Of a DNA stretch of 64,000 nt, positions 54,522 through 63,349 are shown piece after piece. The stretch is from NCBI RefSeq assembly GCF_001742165.1, contig NZ_CP016443.1:558001-622000 (forward strand), given 5' to 3'. Numbering within the stretch: the stretch's first letter is position 1; the number at the start of each line of letters is the position of its first letter. Below the pieces are notes generated by a model. It searched no databases. It was not told the origin of the DNA and was given only the letters and a program-made list of their open reading frames with translations. A program made the position numbers and the translations under genes. The stretch is from Burkholderia stabilis (lineage in GTDB: Bacteria > Pseudomonadota > Gammaproteobacteria > Burkholderiales > Burkholderiaceae).

Positions 54522-55748
54522 ATGAGCATTCCCAGAAACCCGCAAGACGACTACAGCTTCGACCAGATCGACGCACGCCTGCGCTGGGTGGAGGCCGTGA
54601 CCGGCGGCAGCTACCCTTATCTCGGCGGTGCGGCGGTGCCGCCCGGCGCGGTCAATGGCGCATGCGAAAACTTCACGGGCTTTGTCGGTGTCCCGATCGG
54701 GATCGCGGGACCTTTGAAGATCAACGGCACACATGCCCAAGGTGATTTCATCGTGCCGCTCGCCACCACCGAAGGCGCGCTCGTTGCGTCCTTCTCGCGC
54801 GGGATGAACCTCATTACCGCCAGCGGCGGCTGCGCAACGACACTGCTCGACAATGCGTTGCCGACCGGCGATCGGCCGGCCTACCGCTTCATCGGCGATG
54901 CGCTCACCAAGGTGTCCGCGATCGTCCTGCGGTCGTCCGATTCGGCACCCGCGTTCGATGCGTGGTTGCGTCAAAACATGCCGAGGATCGTCGAAGCCGC
55001 GAACGCTACCAGCCGCCATGCGCGACTGCTCGAAGTCAGCCCGCTGTTCCAGGGCAATCTCGTCGGCCTGGCCTTCACGTACGAAACCGGCAACGCGATG
55101 GGCCTCAACATGGCCACGAAGGCCAATGAGGCGGCATGTCGCCTCATTGCGAACGAATGCCCGCAATTCGTCGAAGACTATTTCAACACGCTCGGCGGCG
55201 ACAAACGCTTTACACCCGATCAAGCGAAGGGCCGCTACGTTTCCGCGAGCGTCCGCGTACCGGCCGCCTTGATCGAGCAGCGCCTGCGCACGACGCCGGC
55301 CCGGATGCAGCGCTTCCTGCATGCGTGCAACACGCTGCTCTCGCAACGCGGCGCGACGGCACCCAACATCCATGTTGCAAACGCGCTGACCGCGCTGTTC
55401 ATCGCGTGCGGCCAGGATCCGGCATTCGTCACGGTGTCGTTCAAGAATGCCTGCACGACCTTCGACGTGCTCGATAACGGCGACCTGCGCGCATCAGTCA
55501 CGCTGCCGAACCTCATCGTCGGCGTGGTGGGCGGCGGTACGCGCCTGCCCGCCCAACGCGAATGCCTGCAGATGCTCGGCTGCGAAAACGATGTCCGAAA
55601 ATTCGCGGAGATCGCGGCGGCCGTTGCGCTGGCGGGCGAAATTTCGGTTGCGGGCGCCGTGAGCGCGGGCGAGTTTACCCGTGCCCACACGGAACTCGGA
55701 CGCGGCGTCCGGCAGCCTGAGCCGGCTCGATCGGAAGCGACGGCATGA
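54522..55748 (+). CDS. HMG-CoA reductase-like enzyme
   Basis: A 408-aa enzyme close to class I HMG-CoA reductase. The catalytic set is present: Glu 84 in PLATTEGALVAS, Lys 200 in GLNMATKANEA, Asp 299 in IACGQDPAF and His 389 in FTRAHTELGRG, with GGGTRLPAQRECLQMLG near the end. The usual DAMGMN coenzyme motif reads NAMGLN (N191 for Asp). HMGR reduces 3-hydroxy-3-methylglutaryl-CoA to mevalonate with NAD(P)H. Between carboxylase genes, rather than mevalonate-pathway genes, it may work on another acyl-CoA. The stop overlaps the biotin carboxylase start as ATGA. Confidence 0.85.
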   Translation: MSIPRNPQDDYSFDQIDARLRWVEAVTGGSYPYLGGAAVPPGAVNGACENFTGFVGVPIGIAGPLKINGTHAQGDFIVPLATTEGALVASFSRGMNLITASGGCATTLLDNALPTGDRPAYRFIGDALTKVSAIVLRSSDSAPAFDAWLRQNMPRIVEAANATSRHARLLEVSPLFQGNLVGLAFTYETGNAMGLNMATKANEAACRLIANECPQFVEDYFNTLGGDKRFTPDQAKGRYVSASVRVPAALIEQRLRTTPARMQRFLHACNTLLSQRGATAPNIHVANALTALFIACGQDPAFVTVSFKNACTTFDVLDNGDLRASVTLPNLIVGVVGGGTRLPAQRECLQMLGCENDVRKFAEIAAAVALAGEISVAGAVSAGEFTRAHTELGRGVRQPEPARSEATA

Positions 55749-57244
55749 CGATCCGTCGCGTGCTGCTGTGCTGTCGCGGCGAGATTGCGTTGCGCTTCAT
55801 TCGCACGTGCCGAACGATGGGCATCGAAACGGTCGCGCTGTTCACCGACGACGATGAACACGGTGCGTTCGTGCTTGCCGCCGATTCGGCGTTTCGCATC
55901 GACGCCTGGGATCCGGCTTCGCTGATCGACACGATCGCGTCCGTGGCGGCGATGGTGGGTGCCGACGCGGTGGCGCCCGGGTACGGGCCGCTCGCGGAAA
56001 ATGCCGATTTCGCGGCGGTCTGCCTCGCCCATCGTCTCACCTTCGTCGGGCCGCACGTCGACGCAATCCGTTGCACGGGCGACAAGATCGCCGCCCGCGC
56101 GGCAGCGTTGCGCGCGGGCGTGCCGATCGTGCCCGGAGCGACCGTCGCGGGCGACACGCACGCAGCGGCCGCAACCGCGGCCGACATCGGGTTCCCGATC
56201 CTGATCAAGGCCGCGCTCGGCGGCGGCGGACGCGGCATTCGGGTCGTCCAGGGTCCTGAACAATTCGAATCCGCGCTCGCGGAGGTCCGGCACGAAGCGC
56301 AGCTCGCATTCGGCAGCGACACGGTCTATCTGGAACGCTTTCTTGGCGAACACGTGCGGCATATCGAGGTGCAGGTGCTCGGCGATCGCCACGGCAACCT
56401 CGTTCATCTCGGCACACGTGAATGCAGCGTGCAGCGGCGCAGGCAGAAGATCGTCGAGGAAGCGCCGGCGCCGGCACTGTCCGACGCGTTGCGCGACCGG
56501 TTGCACGAGGCCGCGCTGAACGTAGCGGTGGAGGTCGGCTACGACAGTGCCGGCACCGTCGAGTTTCTTGTCGATCCGGACGAGCGGTTTTACTTCATCG
56601 AAATGAACGCGCGAATCCAGGTCGAGCATCCGGTCAGCGAAGCGATCACGGGGATCGACATCGTCGAGCAGATGCTGCGTGCGGCGGCGGGCGAACAGCT
56701 CGGTTTTACCCAACAGCACATCCGCTTCAGCGGATATGCGCTCGAATTCCGCGTGTGTGCCGAAGACGCCCATGCAGGATTCTTGCCGACCGGCGGCACC
56801 GTCACGTACTACCGCGTTCCGGAAGGTCCTGGCATCCGGATCGACGCCGGCGTGCATGCCGGCGCGCGACAGTCCAGCCGCTTCGACAGCCTGTGCCTCA
56901 AGCTGATCGTGAACGGCGCGACGCGCGACGCGGCGTTGGGCCGCGCACAGGATGCGCTGGGCGAACTGGTGATCGCGGGTTTCAGCACGAACCTGCCGTT
57001 CCATCGCTGGCTGCTGACGCACCTGCCGTTCCGGCTCGGCCGCTACGATCTGTCGATCGCAAGCGACTTCCCGGTCGCGCAAGGCGTACCGCCCGACATG
57101 GCGCGCGTGCTGCACGCGCTCGCGGCGGTGGCCCTGCATCTCGACACCGCAGCGCCCGTCCCCGTCCGCGAACGGACCATCGCCGATACCGGATCGCTGT
57201 CGCCATGGGTGATCCAGAACGGCCAGCGCCCATGGCTGCGCTGA
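55745..57244 (+). CDS. Biotin carboxylase subunit of an acyl-CoA carboxylase
   Basis: A 499-aa ATP-grasp enzyme that carboxylates biotin with bicarbonate. Motifs: VLLCCRGEIALRFIRTCRTM, the ATP lid KAALGGGGRGI, EVQVLGDRHGNLVHLGTREC, VEFLVDPDERFYFIEMNARIQVEHPV and ECSVQRRRQKIVEE. It ends after the C-subdomain without the fused BT and biotin-carrier domains typical of MccA/PccA-type alpha subunits. The start overlaps the HMGR-like stop by 4 bases. It serves the carboxyltransferase at 52999 through the carrier at 57312. Confidence 0.92.
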   Translation: MTIRRVLLCCRGEIALRFIRTCRTMGIETVALFTDDDEHGAFVLAADSAFRIDAWDPASLIDTIASVAAMVGADAVAPGYGPLAENADFAAVCLAHRLTFVGPHVDAIRCTGDKIAARAAALRAGVPIVPGATVAGDTHAAAATAADIGFPILIKAALGGGGRGIRVVQGPEQFESALAEVRHEAQLAFGSDTVYLERFLGEHVRHIEVQVLGDRHGNLVHLGTRECSVQRRRQKIVEEAPAPALSDALRDRLHEAALNVAVEVGYDSAGTVEFLVDPDERFYFIEMNARIQVEHPVSEAITGIDIVEQMLRAAAGEQLGFTQQHIRFSGYALEFRVCAEDAHAGFLPTGGTVTYYRVPEGPGIRIDAGVHAGARQSSRFDSLCLKLIVNGATRDAALGRAQDALGELVIAGFSTNLPFHRWLLTHLPFRLGRYDLSIASDFPVAQGVPPDMARVLHALAAVALHLDTAAPVPVRERTIADTGSLSPWVIQNGQRPWLR

Positions 57245-57311
57245 AATCATCCCGGCCCGGCGTCGTTGCGCCGGGATCCGGATCGCCCGGAACCCTATGG
57301 GGAGCGCCTGA

Positions 57312-57884
57312 ATGAGCATCGCACCACGTCGTACGCGGTACGCCGGCATCCTGAGCGGCGTACCGGGAGACGCCCTCTCCACCCGCATCGATGTTCAGAC
57401 GATCGAAGCCGATACCTGTCGGGCGACCTTCGACGACGGGGATACGATGCTGCTGCATCTGAAGCGCCATGAGTCGCTGCCCGGCGGCGGCATCCGGGTT
57501 GTCGCCGAAATCGGCGGCGCGCGCCATGAAATCCTGCTGACGCGCACGACGACCTCGAACCTCGTGGTCGACTACGCGGGCATGCATCGCGACATCGCGT
57601 TGCAAGGCGCGGCGCGCGAGCGCGGGAAGGCCGGCAGCGGCGCCGGTCGCGCCGCGCACGCGTCGATCACGTCACCGATGCCCGCGCGCATCACCGAGAT
57701 TCTCGTCGGCGCATCGGATCTCGTCGACGAAGGCGCGCCGCTGCTCCGCCTCGAAGCCATGAAGATGGTCATCACGTTACCGTCACCACGACGCTGTCGC
57801 ATCGAGACCGTGCATGTCGCCGCGGAGCAAAGCGTCGAGGCCGGAGAACGGTTGATCAGCCTCGCCGACGCGGATCCTGCGTAA
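57312..57884 (+). CDS. Separate biotin carboxyl carrier protein with extra N-terminal domain
   Basis: A 190-aa carrier. The C-terminal biotinyl domain (about 118-190) has ITSPMPARITEILVGASDLV and the biotinylation site EAMKM (K151). The N-terminal 110 residues may be the BT-like domain that docks the carrier to the carboxylase, split off from the biotin carboxylase gene. GGGGAG precedes ATG 57312. It completes a three-piece acyl-CoA carboxylase whose carrier would be modified by the cell's BirA. Confidence 0.9.
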   Translation: MSIAPRRTRYAGILSGVPGDALSTRIDVQTIEADTCRATFDDGDTMLLHLKRHESLPGGGIRVVAEIGGARHEILLTRTTTSNLVVDYAGMHRDIALQGAARERGKAGSGAGRAAHASITSPMPARITEILVGASDLVDEGAPLLRLEAMKMVITLPSPRRCRIETVHVAAEQSVEAGERLISLADADPA

Positions 57885-57952
57885 CGCACGCCGCGCCCCG
57901 CCCCGCACCCGTCACCCTCGTCAATCGCATCACCAACCCTAACGGAGTTGCC

Positions 57953-59353
57953 GTGAGCCTCGAATCCGATCTCACGCAGTATTGCGACCGTCTGACCTTC
58001 TCGCGCATCGATCCGGCCGCGATCGCGCTCGCGAAGCATTCGCTGATCGACATCATCGGCGTCTCGCTCGCCGGCTCGCGCGACGCCGAAGTCGAGCTTC
58101 TCGCGGACGTCATCGAGCACTGGGGCGGACGCCCCGAAGCGCGCGTGATCGGCCGCACGAGCCGCTTGCCGGCACCGTCCGCCGCCCTGCTCAACGGCGC
58201 GGCCGCGCGGTCCCTCGATTTCGACGACGTGGCCGACCCGCTCGGTACGCATCCGAGCGTCGCCATTTTTCCGCCGTTGCTGGCCATCGCCGAATTGCGC
58301 GCGAACGCAATCGATCATCAGGCGTTCCTGACCGCCTACATCGCCGGGCTCGATCTGTCGATCCGCCTGTCGAGAGCACGTCGCGAGACCCTGCTCGAAA
58401 GCGGGCGCTACGATCTGTGCAAAGTGATCGCGGCCACGGCGGCGGCCGGCATCCTGTACGGCCTGAAGGGCGAGCAACTGCATCATGCAATGGGGATCGC
58501 CTATACGTCCGCGCTCGGGGAAACCCAATGCATGATCGACGGTGCGCCGACGGTGTTCTACCAGCAGGGGCTCGTTGCCGCGAATGCGGTGCGCGCGGTC
58601 GTCCTCGCGTCGCGCGGCTTCACCGGCGCGAAGGACTACCTGACCGGCCGCTGGGGCTACTACAGCGCATTCGAGCCGGGCTCCGCAATCGAAACGATCA
58701 GTGACGGACTCGGCGAGGTATTCGCGAACGTCGACGGCGTCGCGTTCAAGCCCTTCCCGACCTGCAGGCCGAACACCTCTGCGGTCGCGCTCGCGCTCGA
58801 ATTGACGAAAGGAGAACGACTGTCCGCCGCGCAGATCGAACGTATCGACATCCAGACCAACCAGCAGATCCACGATCTCGTATGCGCGCCCATCGCACGC
58901 AAGCAGGCGCCCGAGAGTGTGGTCGACGCGCGCTTCAGCATGGCCTACAACGTGGCGACCGCCCTTGCGACGGGTGACATCTTCATCGACGATTTCACGG
59001 AGGCTGCGATCCGTCGTCCCGACATCCTCGCATTGAGCCGCAAGATCCATCCCCGCACCGACCCGGATTGCGAACGAAGCGAGCTGGGCACGCACGGCAA
59101 GATCAAGATCGCGATCAGGTTGACCGACGGACGGATTGAAGAAGGCGAAGTGTCGTACGCGAAGGGCAATCCGAAGAATCCGATGTCACTCGACGAACTC
59201 GTCGCCAAATTCGACAAGTGCGTCGCTTACGCACAGCTGCCGTACGCGTCGCAACACCGCGCGGCCATCGTCGAATGGGTCCTCGACCGCTCGAACCGGA
59301 ATCCTTCGTACGCGAATCTGGCGGAACTGCTGCACGCCCCCGCGGCACAGTGA
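57953..59353 (+). CDS. MmgE/PrpD family protein
   Basis: A 466-aa protein of the methylcitrate dehydratase / cis-aconitate decarboxylase family. Seen: AKHSLIDIIGVSLAGSRDAE, AAARSLDFDDVADPLGTHPS, DGVAFKPFPTC and the C-terminal MSLDELVAKF. The family removes water or CO2 from tricarboxylic acids without metal; many members have unknown substrates. The start is GTG 57953 with CGGAG upstream, 68 bases after the biotin carrier. It is the last gene of the plus-strand operon and ends before a hairpin facing the oxidoreductase gene. Confidence 0.88.
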   Translation: MSLESDLTQYCDRLTFSRIDPAAIALAKHSLIDIIGVSLAGSRDAEVELLADVIEHWGGRPEARVIGRTSRLPAPSAALLNGAAARSLDFDDVADPLGTHPSVAIFPPLLAIAELRANAIDHQAFLTAYIAGLDLSIRLSRARRETLLESGRYDLCKVIAATAAAGILYGLKGEQLHHAMGIAYTSALGETQCMIDGAPTVFYQQGLVAANAVRAVVLASRGFTGAKDYLTGRWGYYSAFEPGSAIETISDGLGEVFANVDGVAFKPFPTCRPNTSAVALALELTKGERLSAAQIERIDIQTNQQIHDLVCAPIARKQAPESVVDARFSMAYNVATALATGDIFIDDFTEAAIRRPDILALSRKIHPRTDPDCERSELGTHGKIKIAIRLTDGRIEEGEVSYAKGNPKNPMSLDELVAKFDKCVAYAQLPYASQHRAAIVEWVLDRSNRNPSYANLAELLHAPAAQ

Positions 59354-59393
59354 CGGCGGGCGGCCCGAAAGTCGCGCCATCGCCAGGCAATCC

Positions 59394-59422
59394 GGCGAGC
59401 GGATTCGCTCCTTCCGCTCGCC
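59394..59422. terminator. Hairpin between convergent operons
   Basis: GGCGAGCGGA (59394-59403) and TCCGCTCGCC (59413-59422) pair perfectly around a 9-base loop in the 82-base gap between the MmgE/PrpD and oxidoreductase stops. No T-run, so it may act as a barrier in both directions. Confidence 0.5.
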
Positions 59423-59435
59423 GACCTTCACGCAC

Positions 59436-62400
59436 TTACTCGACCACTTCCGCCTTCCCGGCATGGTCTTCCAGCGACTCGATTCGAATCACGCGATGTT
59501 CGCTGCGTTCGCTCAGAATCCGTTCGACCAGATCGATCTGGCGCTTTCGGGCCGCCTCGATCGCGCGCAGCTTGATGTAGCCGTACCCCCGGATCGAATC
59601 GGGCACGTTCGCCCACGCGACGAAATGCGGCAGCTTCTCGCGCGTCAGGCGCGGCAGCAAGTCGAGCAGCGTCGACTCGTAGTCGCGTACGAGGCGACGC
59701 TCCTCGCGTCGCTCGGCGGTCCAGCCGAACGGGTCGAACGGCGTGTGGCGCAGCACCCTGCCGGCCGCAAGGATGCGGAACAGCGGGATCATCCATCCTC
59801 CGACCGCCAGCTTGCGCGGCGCCGGCTCGCCGCCTTTCCTGAATGCGTCGAGCAACGGCGGGGCGAGATGAAACGTCAGTTTCGCGCCTGCCGCGAATTT
59901 TCCACGCAGATCCGCGAGGAAGCTCGCCTCGGAATGAAGGCGCGCCACCTCGTATTCATCCTTGTACGCCATCAGCTTGAATAAATTGCGCGCCACCGCA
60001 TCGGCCAGCGTGACGTCACCGATCGCCCGCGCGGCCGCGCTCACCCGCTCTACCGTCTGTCGATAGCGCGCCGCATAACGCGCATTCTGGTATTGCGTGA
60101 GAAACGTGCTCCGCCTGTCGGCTCGCTCCTCGACGGATTCTTCGGGCTGTCGTGCATCGCGGATCGGGATCGCCGGCAGGCTGTCGGGCGCGGTGCCGAA
60201 CTGACTCGCGACAAAATCGGGATCGGCCGCACACAGACGCCCCCAGGCAATCGCCTGATGCCTCGCGGACGCACTGCCGCCCTGCAGATCCAGGGCCTTC
60301 CGCAAGGCTGCCAGCGATACGGGGATCGCCCCGCGCTGCCACGCATAACCGAGCAACAACATGTTGGCCTGCATCGGATCCAGCAGATCGGTCGCCAGTT
60401 GCTTCGCGTCGAATGCAACGTAGCCCTGTTCGCCGACACGCGCCTTGATGAGCGCCTGAATGGCGTCCGTTTCGATGCGCAGGCCCGGATCGCGCAACAT
60501 CGCCCCGGTTTGCGTTTGCGCCGTGTTGGCGATGACCTGCGTCCGACCACGCCTGAGCGCGGCCAGCCCGTCGTCCTCGGTTGCCACCAGAAGGTCCGCG
60601 GCCAGCAGGACGTCGGCGCCGCCGCGATCGATCCGGTACTGATGAAGGGATTCGGCATCACGCGCGATCCTGACGTGGCTCAGTACGGCTCCGCCCTTCT
60701 GCGCAAAACCCGTGAAGTCGAGGACGCTGACGTCAAGACCGTCCAGATGCGCGGCCAGCGCGATCGTCCCGGCCACCGTGACCACGCCCGTTCCCCCCAC
60801 GCCGGTGAGCAATATCTCGAATGGCGCGTCGAGCGGGCGCGGCGCAACGGGCAACGCGAGCGCGTCCGCGCGCGCAAGCGCGGCGGCGTGGTCGAAATCT
60901 GCGCGCTTGCGCGTGCGTGGTTTGCCGGTGATCGTCACGAAACTCGGGCAAAAACCCTTCACGCAGGACAGATCGGTGTTGCACGAATGCGCGTCGATGC
61001 TGCGTTTCGCGCCGAACGGCGTATCGACCGGCACGACCGACAGGCAATTGGACTTGACCTGACAATCGCCGCATCCCTCGCAAACGGTCTCGTTGATCAC
61101 GACCTGCGTCGCGATCGCCGGCGCCGGCTGCTGCTTCTTCCTGCGCCGGGCTTCCGTCGCGCAAACCTGGTCGAAGATCAGGACGCTGACGCCGCGCGTC
61201 TCGCGCAGTTGCCGCTGAACGTTGTCGAGCTGATCGCGATGGAACAGTTCGACGCCCCGTGGAAGGCGCGCGCGCGCCTTGTAGCGGTCGGGATCGTCGG
61301 CTACCACGACGACGCGCTGCACGCCCTCGCTTCTGACGAGATCGATCGCCTTTCTGACGTCGAGGCTGCCGTCCACCGGCTGGCCGCCCGTCATCGCCAC
61401 CGCGTCGTTGTACAGCAGCTTGTAGGTGATCGTCGCCCGCGCCGCCACCGCTTGCCGGATCGCCAGATAACCGGAATGGAAGAAGGTCCCGTCGCCGATG
61501 TTCTGGAAGATGTGCGGCGTCTCGACGAACGGGGCCTGCCCGAGCCAGTCGACACCTTCCCCCCCCATCTGCACGCTGCCGCTCGTGGCCCGCTCGGGCA
61601 TCCGCGCCGCCATCGCGTGACAACCGATGCCGAGGCGCGCCTCGCTGCCATCCGGAACGCGTGTCGACGTGTTGTGCGGGCAGCCGGAGCACAAGTACGG
61701 CGTGCGCTTCACCCAGTCCGCGGCCCGCACCGCCGGCGCGTCGATCCACGATGAAGGAATGCGCAGCGCCAGGTCGAGCGCCGCGAGTTGCTGCAGCAGC
61801 AACTGAGCGATTCGCGACGGACGCAGCTCCTCCTGTTCCGACAAGAGCATCCGGCCATTCTCGTCGGTTTTTCCGATGATCGTTGCCCGCCGGTCATGCC
61901 GGATGTTGTAGAGGCGCTGCTTGAGCTGATCCTCGACGACCGCTTGCTTCTCCTCGATCACCAGCACCTTGGCCGCCCGCTTGGCCCAGGTTTCCAGCAG
62001 CGGCGACAGCGGATACACGAGGTTGATCTTCAGCAGCGCGACGCCTGCCTGCTCGAGACGATCGAGCGATATCCCGCCTTGCTGGAGCACTTCGCGCACG
62101 TCGCGATAGGCCTTGCCGACCGCGCCGATCACGAGCACGGGACGCGCGGGTGTGGTGACGGCCTCGTCGAGCGGATTGGTACGGATGAACGCACGTGCCG
62201 CCTCGAGCTTGTAGCGGTGCCGGCGCTCGATCTGCATGCCCGGCAGATCGGGCCAGCGCCAGTGCAAGCCATCCGGGCCGGGATCGACCGGCGGAATCGT
62301 GAAGCCGGGTGGTGCCGACGTCTGCAACGAGGTCGACGCCTCGACGGTATCGGTGATCGCCTTGAAGCCGACCCACAGGCCCGATGCGCGCGACAGCGCC

Positions 62401-62975
62401 CAGCCCCATAGCCCGCATCGCTCGTAGTCGGCAAGCCCGGCGGGATGAACGACCGGCATGCCCCAGGCGACGAGCGTGCGATCCGACTGATGGGACATCG
62501 ACGACGACACGCACCCGTGATCGTCGCCCGTGACGACGAGCACACCACCGTGCGGCGACGAGCCATATGCGTTGCCATGCTTGAGCGCGTCTCCCGAGCG
62601 GTCGACGCCGGGGCCCTTGCCGTACCACATGCCGAATACACCGTCGTAACGTCGCGCCGCATCGGTTTCGACCCGCTGCGTACCGATCAATGCCGTGGCG
62701 GCAAGATCCTCGTTGATCGCCGGCTGGAAGCGGATGTTCGACGGTTCGAGCAAGGCCTTGGCGCGCCACAACTCATGATCCAGGCCACCGAGCGGCGAGC
62801 CGCGATAGCCTGTCACGAAGCCCGCGGTATTCAGGCCGGCAGCACGGTCGGCACCGGCCTGCGCCAGCATCATTCGCACCAGCGCCTGCTGACCGCTCAG
62901 GAAAATACGCCCCTGAGGCTCGTCGATTCCTCGTCGATAACGCGAGTCGTTTCGGTATTCTGCATCGATGGACAT
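59436..62975 (-). CDS. Fused indolepyruvate:ferredoxin oxidoreductase
   Basis: A 1179-aa single-chain 2-oxoacid oxidoreductase. N-terminal alpha region with GYRGSPLGGLDHELW, TPP-binding half with CSGCPHNTSTRVPDG and NIGDGTFFHSGYLAIRQAV, a Cys-rich iron-sulphur insert (CEGCGDCQVKSNC, then CNTDLSCVKGFCPSF), and a gamma domain GVGGTGVVTVAGTIALAAHL with GFAQKGGAVLSHVR. It oxidatively decarboxylates arylpyruvates (indole-, phenyl-, hydroxyphenylpyruvate) to aryl-acetyl-CoA with ferredoxin. Start at ATG 62975. It is the last gene of a minus-strand unit with a DUF2783 protein and an aromatic FAD monooxygenase. Confidence 0.93.
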   Translation of the reverse strand: MSIDAEYRNDSRYRRGIDEPQGRIFLSGQQALVRMMLAQAGADRAAGLNTAGFVTGYRGSPLGGLDHELWRAKALLEPSNIRFQPAINEDLAATALIGTQRVETDAARRYDGVFGMWYGKGPGVDRSGDALKHGNAYGSSPHGGVLVVTGDDHGCVSSSMSHQSDRTLVAWGMPVVHPAGLADYERCGLWGWALSRASGLWVGFKAITDTVEASTSLQTSAPPGFTIPPVDPGPDGLHWRWPDLPGMQIERRHRYKLEAARAFIRTNPLDEAVTTPARPVLVIGAVGKAYRDVREVLQQGGISLDRLEQAGVALLKINLVYPLSPLLETWAKRAAKVLVIEEKQAVVEDQLKQRLYNIRHDRRATIIGKTDENGRMLLSEQEELRPSRIAQLLLQQLAALDLALRIPSSWIDAPAVRAADWVKRTPYLCSGCPHNTSTRVPDGSEARLGIGCHAMAARMPERATSGSVQMGGEGVDWLGQAPFVETPHIFQNIGDGTFFHSGYLAIRQAVAARATITYKLLYNDAVAMTGGQPVDGSLDVRKAIDLVRSEGVQRVVVVADDPDRYKARARLPRGVELFHRDQLDNVQRQLRETRGVSVLIFDQVCATEARRRKKQQPAPAIATQVVINETVCEGCGDCQVKSNCLSVVPVDTPFGAKRSIDAHSCNTDLSCVKGFCPSFVTITGKPRTRKRADFDHAAALARADALALPVAPRPLDAPFEILLTGVGGTGVVTVAGTIALAAHLDGLDVSVLDFTGFAQKGGAVLSHVRIARDAESLHQYRIDRGGADVLLAADLLVATEDDGLAALRRGRTQVIANTAQTQTGAMLRDPGLRIETDAIQALIKARVGEQGYVAFDAKQLATDLLDPMQANMLLLGYAWQRGAIPVSLAALRKALDLQGGSASARHQAIAWGRLCAADPDFVASQFGTAPDSLPAIPIRDARQPEESVEERADRRSTFLTQYQNARYAARYRQTVERVSAAARAIGDVTLADAVARNLFKLMAYKDEYEVARLHSEASFLADLRGKFAAGAKLTFHLAPPLLDAFRKGGEPAPRKLAVGGWMIPLFRILAAGRVLRHTPFDPFGWTAERREERRLVRDYESTLLDLLPRLTREKLPHFVAWANVPDSIRGYGYIKLRAIEAARKRQIDLVERILSERSEHRVIRIESLEDHAGKAEVVE

Positions 62976-63088
62976 GGCTTCGTGCTCTCATTCACGGAGG
63001 ACCCACGCCGCGCGTCGTGCATTGCGCGCCGCTTCGCTTCAAACCGGATCGACCCGGTTCGGCTTTATCGATTCGAACTGCTTGACGA

Positions 63089-63349
63089 TCATTCCTGACT
63101 GGAAATGGCGGGCAAACCCAGTCCGGTGCGGGCGATCGCGATCGCCTCCCGCACGATGTCCGGATCCGCGATGTGATGAATCAGCACCAGCACGAGCTGT
63201 GCATGGAATAAATGCCCTTGCGCGGCATCGAGATCGCGGCACGCGTCGGACAGCATCGAAAAGTAGGCATCCGGGTCAGGCAGCGCGGGAATACGCGCAT
63301 ACTCGTCCAGCCCGGACTGATTGCCGGTCGCGCCACCGTTCATCACCAT
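63089..63349 (-). CDS. DUF2783 family protein
   Basis: An 86-aa soluble protein with GLDEYARIPALPDPDAYFSML, then ACRDLDAAQGHLFHAQLVLVL. From memory, DUF2783 proteins are nearly always encoded next to aromatic FAD monooxygenases of the MhpA/PHBH group, as here, and may be a small partner subunit. GGAGG precedes ATG 63349 by 7 bases, and the start overlaps the monooxygenase stop, so the two are coupled. It is followed by 113 bases and the oxidoreductase gene on the same strand. Confidence 0.82.
   Translation of the reverse strand: MVMNGGATGNQSGLDEYARIPALPDPDAYFSMLSDACRDLDAAQGHLFHAQLVLVLIHHIADPDIVREAIAIARTGLGLPAISSQE

Noticed and set aside
60093..61754. 553-aa open frame antisense to the IOR
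   Set aside because: No domain, Arg-rich; the IOR frame has all iron-sulphur and TPP motifs.
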